This document shows positions 58,331-64,000 of a DNA stretch of 64,000 bases, piece by piece. The first letter of the stretch is position 1. Every line of letters begins with the position of its first letter. The translations under genes were made by a program, and so were the position numbers. Source of the DNA: Hemibagrus wyckioides (taxonomy: Eukaryota > Chordata > Actinopteri > Siluriformes > Bagridae); contig NC_080734.1 of assembly GCF_019097595.1 (NCBI RefSeq), positions 8,252,392 to 8,316,391 of the forward strand. The letters run 5' to 3'. Below the pieces are notes generated by a model, which searched no databases, was not told the DNA's origin, and saw only the letters and a list, made by a program, of their open reading frames with translations.

Positions 58331-60369
58331 TGTTTTTGTGCTTATGCTTCATGGAGTCTATGGGAGGTAAGAAAAAGAAAAATATTTGATAAAAGAAATA
58401 TAGCAAACAATGAGTAATTACTAAAAGGTGTCTAACAGTGGAGTATTTCTTCAATAAATGAGAGTTCTTGTACAAAAATTAGCCTAAGTCAGCTCAGCAT
58501 GAAGCACGAATCAGTTTTCAGGGAATTGTATGGTGCCTCTATTAACCAAAGGTTGTTCCAGTTTTGTGGATACATTTTGCATTGCTTGTGGAAGTTTTGC
58601 TAGTAACAAAATGGAAAAATAGATTAAAGTCCCCAGGGGATTTCACGTTTCACTATGAGGTCTGTTGGACAGCATTCAGAATGACCTGAAGGGCCTCCAG
58701 GTCTGTCTGGCTAATTCGTGCACAATTTGCATGCAGAGAAGCTGAACAAAAGCATTTGAATCTTTTTTCCCCCTCCCATTCAAGGAGATTTTCAGATCTT
58801 GGCTTAACTCTTTGTCCTTGACCAAACTTCTTCGCTCAGAGTGAGACCTCTTGTCTTTTCACATTCATATTTTGGTTCTCTGAGATTGCAATCAAATCAG
58901 TAAAATTCTCTGTACACACTGTTCTTTTTTGGAAGTTGAAATAAACATCACAAACAAATATGTATGAAATGTTTGCTTGGAGTTAAATGTCAAATGATAT
59001 TTGGAAGTCACGTCAGAGCAGAGTACAGGAGGAGTGTCCAGACATCGACAAAAAAAAAATCTTCAGCTATGTGAAATCATTCTGATGTCTGAATTTCATT
59101 CCAGTAAGTGAAGAGGACGATGTTAATTGTTTCAAGATCACAGAATGACCAATAGATCTGTTGTATTGGTTCTGCTACTCGCAACTATAAACTGAACATT
59201 ATTGAATTTGAAAAATGTAGAAAAACAACTGACATCAACTAGGTAGCTACTACAAAACATTCGTCAAATTTGGAAAGGCTAATAGTTAGCTGATTCATTG
59301 AATCAAGTGTATTAGAGAAGAGAAAAGACTCAAATGTGTAGGACATGGAGTACTTCAGGACCAGGGTTAGGAACCTGACTCCAAGTAATATCCACAAGCA
59401 TGAGACATTCCTTTTAGACTGCCAAGTCATAGTAGGAGCTCAGCATCCAATGCTGATGTTCAGTGAACCACACTCTGTTTAGCCAAGGGAGTTCTCTATG
59501 TCTTTCCCCCATGACAGATTAAGCTCCTGATTGAAGTACCACTGCCTGGTCGACATAGTTTGGCAGTCTGGGCAAAGCAGATCTCCCATAATGAAATGCA
59601 GTAAGGTCAGTAGTTCAAATAGGTCAAAAGTGGATGATATTTTTTTTAGCAGAAACCATGGATTTAACCCCAACATCACTCCAGAGTCATCTGGCCACCA
59701 GCACAGGCAAAGTGAGTTATTACCACATCATCACAGATACCAAACATGCTGCTGTTGTCTGGTGCAACACTGTTGTGCTGCCCTGGTGTTTGATGCATCT
59801 GACTAGATGTCTTTGTTCACGTAATTCTGGCTACAAATCTGAGGCTGGTAATAACATTTACCTTTTTGGTATGGAAGGGGCAGCTATGACGAACAGCAGA
59901 TTAATTCACTGCTCTTGAATTGGCCTTTTAAGAAAACAGGTGGAAAAGAAATCAGGAAGAATCCTGTCACCCTCCACATATTTCCTAATTCAGTGATTTA
60001 TTCCTGCCTCAACAGATCCACTCACAGAGTAAAGGTAGAATAGAAAGCCTCTTTTTAAGAAAATTCTGTGTCTAGCTGAGTGTCAGGGAGCTTAAAATGG
60101 TGTTGATGGTGATCACACTGTAAACCCAAAGTTTTGAAAGATTTGTAATTTATACCAGATACAAATCAGAAATCATTAGAAATCAGGAGAAAAGCTATGA
60201 CTCATAGAGATAATCCTAAAGCAATTCTGGTCCAAGCTATTGGACCTCTGTTAATCCCAGTGTGATCTGCCAAGACGTGTTCGGTGTCAGACATTTACTA
60301 CAACTATAGCATTATGTAATTTTAATGGCTAAATCATCCCATGCTCAATTTAAAAGCCATCAACTGACA
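58331..60369. other. Unannotated DNA, possible conserved block
   Basis: About 58640-58880 is repeat-free and contains an octamer-like ATTTGCAT. At 59344-59377, 'ggagtacttcaggaccaggg' followed by 'ttaggaac' is a lone end of the MITE family at 23419. ORFs of 91-94 codons at 59531-59918 show no motif. Confidence 0.35.
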
Positions 60370-60575
60370 CAGATCTACTGCAGGGTACACACACCACAGA
60401 CAATTTAGAGATGGCAATCAGTCTACAACACTGGACTGCGGGAGAAAACCAGAGTACCCAAGGCACTGGGAGAACATGCAAACTCCAATCACACATAGGA
60501 ATCAGACAGGAATCAAACTCCCAATCCTGGAGGTGAGAGGCAAATGTGCTAACCATCAAGCCACCATGCACCCCC
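60370..60575 (-). mobile_element. SINE-like repeat
   Basis: In the minus direction the head near 60560 has 'ggattgggagtttgattcct'. It is followed by 'tttgcatgttctcccagtgc', 'actctggttttctcccgcag' and 'gccatctctaaattgtctgt'. It ends in 'ccctgcagtagatctg'. Confidence 0.7.
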
Positions 60576-60814
60576 TCTGTAGTACAATAAGTTCAAACAA
60601 ATTGAAGTGTACATTCAATCACTACTGATATAGAATTCTGCCTTGAAACTTTGGGACACACGGCCTACCTGAATTTGGCTTAGCAAGTTATTTAGGCATA
60701 GTTTCCACAATATGACACTTAACTACCTACAACCTTGTAGATGCAAAGTTTATTGCAAAGTTTATCGACTACAACTTATTGACTACAAGTTTACTGACTT
60801 TCACACTAACATTA

Positions 60815-61044
60815 GCATGTTTGCCTCACACCTCTGGGGCTTGGGGTTTGACTCTTATCCCCCTGGGTGCTGGGAATTAATTGCCATCTCTAAATTGCCT
60901 ATTGTGTGATTGTGTCCTGAGGTGGACTGGCACCCCATACAGGGTGTCCCCCACCTTGTACTTCAAGTCCCCTCAGATAGGCTCCAGGCCACCCATGATT
61001 CTGAATAGGATAAGCGGCCCAGAAAATGGATGGATGGATGGATA
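60815..61044 (+). mobile_element. SINE-like repeat with (ATGG)n tail
   Basis: The head has 'tggggtttgactcttatccc'. The body has 'ggtgctgggaattaattgcc' and 'aggtggactggcaccccata', then 'cagataggctccaggccacc'. It ends 'aggataagcggcccagaaa' with a tetranucleotide ATGG tail (61026-61044). It lies in inverted orientation to the copy at 60370, 240 bp away. Confidence 0.7.
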
Positions 61045-62261
61045 GTTAAAGAATAGTTGCATATTAGAAATGGCCCTATATAGAGAAAACATACATAAAT
61101 TCCAAACTCTTGTTGAGTTGAGAATGAATTAAGAGCAAAAACTACACAATAAAATGCAGATTTCTTTAACACTCAAAATGACCTGTGAACTGACATGGTT
61201 TATATTTCTTTGATATATAATGCCGTTAAAGCAATATCCAGACTTTTTCATCTCTCAGCATCTACTAATAACGTTCTGCTGAGAAAAGTGGTTTAAGGCA
61301 CCAACCAGGTTTCAGCAGTGGAAACGTGGTCAATGTAATTTATGCACATTGTGCTGTTATTTTCCAAATATTTGTCCAGTTGACTGGTCCAACACATTAT
61401 CTAAGCTTCAGTTTATAAGGTAGCAAACAAACAACCAAACAATAAACAAGCAAATCTGTTTTCTAAGAGAAAAGCTGGAACTATGTGAGTAGTCTGTTCT
61501 CAATAGCGATGCTGGCATTCACTCAAAGAGCTGTCAGGTTTATGGCCTATTATAAAAGGAAATGCATTCCCTATTAGAACTGATTTGTGAAGAAGGGAAA
61601 CTGCTAAAATGTATAAATGGATCCATTCTTGTTCTATTCAAAGCCTGAGAAGATAATTTTGACAATTAATTTTTTAGGAAAAGGCACAAGTGATCAGCAT
61701 GTCACATTACAGCCATTTGGACTGATCTACAAATGAAAAGAAAATTTACAGGCTACTGAAGTGCCTATTTATCACATGCAGTCAAAAGATTAAAAAACTT
61801 TCATTCACTGTCTTAGAGCACAAGAAGTTTTTCCCAGATGTTGTCTGAGACAGGATTACGAGGAAAATATCTTCACGGTGAGAAGAACGTCACCAGTTCA
61901 GACCAGTTTAGCTTGATATTTTTTTTCAGCATGATCATTTCTTGTAATACCCGAAGCTTACCAACAATATGCCACTGCACAAAAACAGCTGTTTAAGTAA
62001 AATCCTGGACACAGTGGGCAATATTTGAAATCCTAACAGTTTATGAAAAGATTTCCAGCTTATTTTTGTAGATGTTTGTGGTGACCAAAAAACGAGCTAC
62101 AACTCACACTATTTGATTTGTAACTTGATGCTAAACATTTAAACATATGCTTTTCTTTTACTTTGAGACAGCCATAGCAGAACAAATATGGTGGTTTCTC
62201 TTGATTTGGTTCAAGTTTTGACAACTGCAACCCACTTTTTTTCATTTATTTATGTACACAA
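61045..62261. other. Unannotated AT-rich DNA
   Basis: No feature recognised. Confidence 0.4.
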
Positions 62262-62724
62262 TTCTACCATAACATTAAAAACACCCACCTAATATTGTGT
62301 AGTTCCACCTTGTGAAGCCAAAACAGCTTGGATCCTGTGATGCACTGCGGGTTCTAAGCCTTTTCTCTCATAGCCAGCATTAAGTGTTTCATGAATTTGT
62401 CCCACAGTAGCTCTTATGTGGGATTGGACCAGATGGGCTAGCCTTCACTCACCATGAGAAACACTGAGTCTTGGGTGCCCACGACCCTCTCACTGGTTGT
62501 CCTCCCTTGGATCATTTCAGTAAGTACTATCCACTTACTGGGAACTGGGATCACCACACAAGACTTGCATTCTTGAGATTCTCTGACCCAGTAATCCAAC
62601 CAGCACAATTTTGTCAAAGTCACTCAGTTCCTTAGACTTGTCTATTTCTTCTGCTTAATATATCACATCACTTTACAGGTGCCTCTTTAACAAGAAATCA
62701 ATATTATTCATGTCACCTTTCAGA
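62262..62724 (-). mobile_element. Tc1 DD36E-type copy 4, C-terminal half deleted
   Basis: On the plus strand the left end 'ccataacattaaaaacaccc' then 'cctaatattgtgtag' is the 3' terminus of the family. It jumps almost at once to antisense of the N-terminal half ('gggctagccttcactcacca', 'tctctgacccagtaatccaa'). It ends near 'tgtcacctttcag', just short of the other terminal repeat. The catalytic core is missing. A 61-codon minus frame at 62438-62623 is a leftover. Confidence 0.75.
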
Positions 62725-62849
62725 AACAGTATCAGCTTTATTGCCAAGTACTGTGGGTTTAACATGTACAAGGTAAAATCATATGAAGTATCCTTACCAC
62801 TGCTATCCTTTATTCTTCCACATCTGTGTACTGCCATGATAAATAATCT
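62725..62849. other. Short unclassified repeat scrap
   Basis: 'tcagctttattgccaagtac' and 'taacatgtacaagg' recall a common fish repeat end, immediately after the Tc1 copy. It is too short to classify. Confidence 0.3.
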
Positions 62850-63030
62850 TACTATCTGGTGTCATCCAGATGACGGTGAGTTTGCTTTTGAATCTTGTTT
62901 CTCTGAAGGATTCTTGTTCTCGTCATCTTAAGATGATTTTCCTTGTCACTGTCACTTTTGGCTTGCTCATTAGAGAAGCTTCATGATAAGGTCTATTGTT
63001 AAAAGTTCCATACGAATACAATTGAATCAA
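62850..63030 (-). repeat. Fish interspersed repeat
   Basis: Minus-strand copy of the repeat at 12355: 'gattcaattgtattcgtatg' at the right, then 'aagaatccttcagagaaaca' and 'tggatgacaccag' toward the left. Confidence 0.6.
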
Positions 63031-63445
63031 ACTGACCTGAAACATGACCGTGAAGCAAGACATTTGATTCAATGGGCCTCACACACTTTTCTACTTTTTG
63101 TGCATTAAGAAAGCCTCCAACCATAGACTCCTCCAGACAAATTATGGTAATGATCAGTGCAAAAGTTGTGTAATGTAAACTTGGCAGTTTTAGGCATTAG
63201 CCATTAGTTCAGCTCCTGGGAATCAGCATGATCAATCATTACATCATCGGCACAATGCGATGACAGAGACATGGGCTACTCACGTGTGCTGAAATCAAAA
63301 CAAACAGAAACACCTAGCTTTTTACAGGCAGCGTAAAGTTTCAAGATTGATGTGTTTGCGCCTTCGTTGCGATTATATAAACAACCACATAAAGTCTAAT
63401 GGTTCCCTGATGGCTTACGATGGCCTGATTGGAGGATGAGCTCAC
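63031..63445. other. Unannotated DNA
   Basis: Nothing recognised. Confidence 0.4.
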
Positions 63446-63571
63446 CAATATAAGTTCTGTTTCCATTACCCAAAATGCCCCATCACCGTTCAGCCCGTGC
63501 CAGGTGCCATGCTGATGAGCATCCAGGGCAATGTAAGCCCATACTACCATGCCATGCACAAAGTCTGGCAT
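63446..63571 (-). other. Candidate coding exon, 42 codons
   Basis: On the minus strand the block is preceded by a branch-point-like 'tctaac' and the acceptor-like 'ctgtatgtgtatcag', and followed by the donor-like GTGAGC. The 126 bp are a multiple of three, and the continuous frame is open (MPDFVHGMVVWAYIALDAHQ at the start, NGDGAFWVMETELIL at the end). The block is GC-richer than its flanks. The frame stays open well beyond both borders, 96 codons in all. I do not recognise the peptide. It may belong to a gene whose other exons lie outside the window, be an old repeat, or be chance. Confidence 0.25.
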
Positions 63572-63813
63572 CTGATACACATACAGGTTAGAAAAATAGA
63601 CCATCTTTTGAGAATTCTTTTCAGCTTTCATTATTTACTCCACAGCTTGTTCACCATGGATTTATGACCTCAAGCCAAATTTATTGAAAATCAACTGAAT
63701 ATACAACCTCAAAATTGTAGACATAGCTCTTAAAATTGGGATATGGCCTGAATGTGCTGATCAAACAGGATTTCCTTTTTCTTTGGAAATGACAAAAGAA
63801 GATAAAGTGTGCA

Positions 63814-63843
63814 TGTGTGTGTCTGTGTGTGTGTGTGTGTGTG
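63814..63843. repeat. (GT)n microsatellite
   Basis: GT dinucleotides with one interruption (GTC). The DNA on either side, to the window end, shows no other feature. Confidence 0.9.
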
Positions 63844-64000
63844 GTTCATGTGACCAGCTACAATGAGGAGAGAGGCTTTATTTTCTTACATACAGTTCAC
63901 ATGTCTTATACTTTCAATATTTTACAAACAGTTGTTTAAAAAATTTAAGGTGGAGAAAGTGTGTAATTTTCTGAGGAGTACAACATGAAGAGGTACGTAG

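Noticed and set aside
59531..59918. ORFs of 91-94 codons as a gene
   Set aside because: No recognisable domain, start context or splice signals; kept as unannotated.

Overview
This window reads as AT-rich nuclear DNA of a teleost fish, either intergenic or from inside very long introns. The evidence is the repeat content. There are several distinct Tc1/mariner families, tRNA-headed SINE-like repeats, a LINE 3' end with the fish-typical 'ctggataagg...ctgccaaatg' tail, a gypsy chromodomain scrap and many microsatellites. There are no operons, no closely packed ORFs and nothing bacterial or phage-like. No intact host protein-coding gene can be supported. Almost every ORF above 60 codons is a chance ORF or a piece of a transposase. 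Repeat family names come from memory of fish repeats and could not be searched here. The species cannot be named from the sequence.

Layout. 0-5 kb: mostly unique DNA with a histone H1-like remnant (1.8 kb), a decayed DD36E-type Tc1 copy (2.35 kb) and another Tc1 remnant (3.9-4.5 kb). 5-8 kb: a 24-bp inverted repeat and a GC-richer block with splice-like borders (6.24-6.37 kb). 8-9.5 kb: a LINE 3' end followed by a near-identical tandem triplication of a 388-bp unit that carries a SINE. 9.5-17.4 kb: mostly unique, possibly conserved non-coding DNA with a few SINE, Tc1 and LTR-like scraps. 17.4-20.8 kb: a Tc1-derived MITE, then two DD36E copies with their 5' ends facing each other. 23-27 kb: a short palindromic MITE, LINE fragments split by a Tc1-like MITE, and a SINE. 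31-34.7 kb: an inverted SINE pair, the best-preserved transposon (1,206-bp Tc1 at 32486-33691 with perfect 29-bp inverted ends and TA duplications) and a poly(A)-tailed retrocopy-like block. 38-54 kb: further Tc1 remnants, a SINE with a perfect 18-bp target duplication inside a Tc1 remnant, a gypsy integrase scrap, and a SINE embedded in a (TAA)n tract. 54-64 kb: mostly unique DNA, several copies of one SINE-like repeat, a fourth DD36E copy and one candidate exon near 63.5 kb.

Nothing here encodes a working pathway. The mobile elements are all defective: two frameshifts in the best one, deletions or lost catalytic residues in the others. The interest lies in the record of insertions (nesting, inverted pairs, tandem amplification) and in a few unexplained unique blocks that may be exons or conserved regulatory elements. 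I did not find a convincing new biological system.
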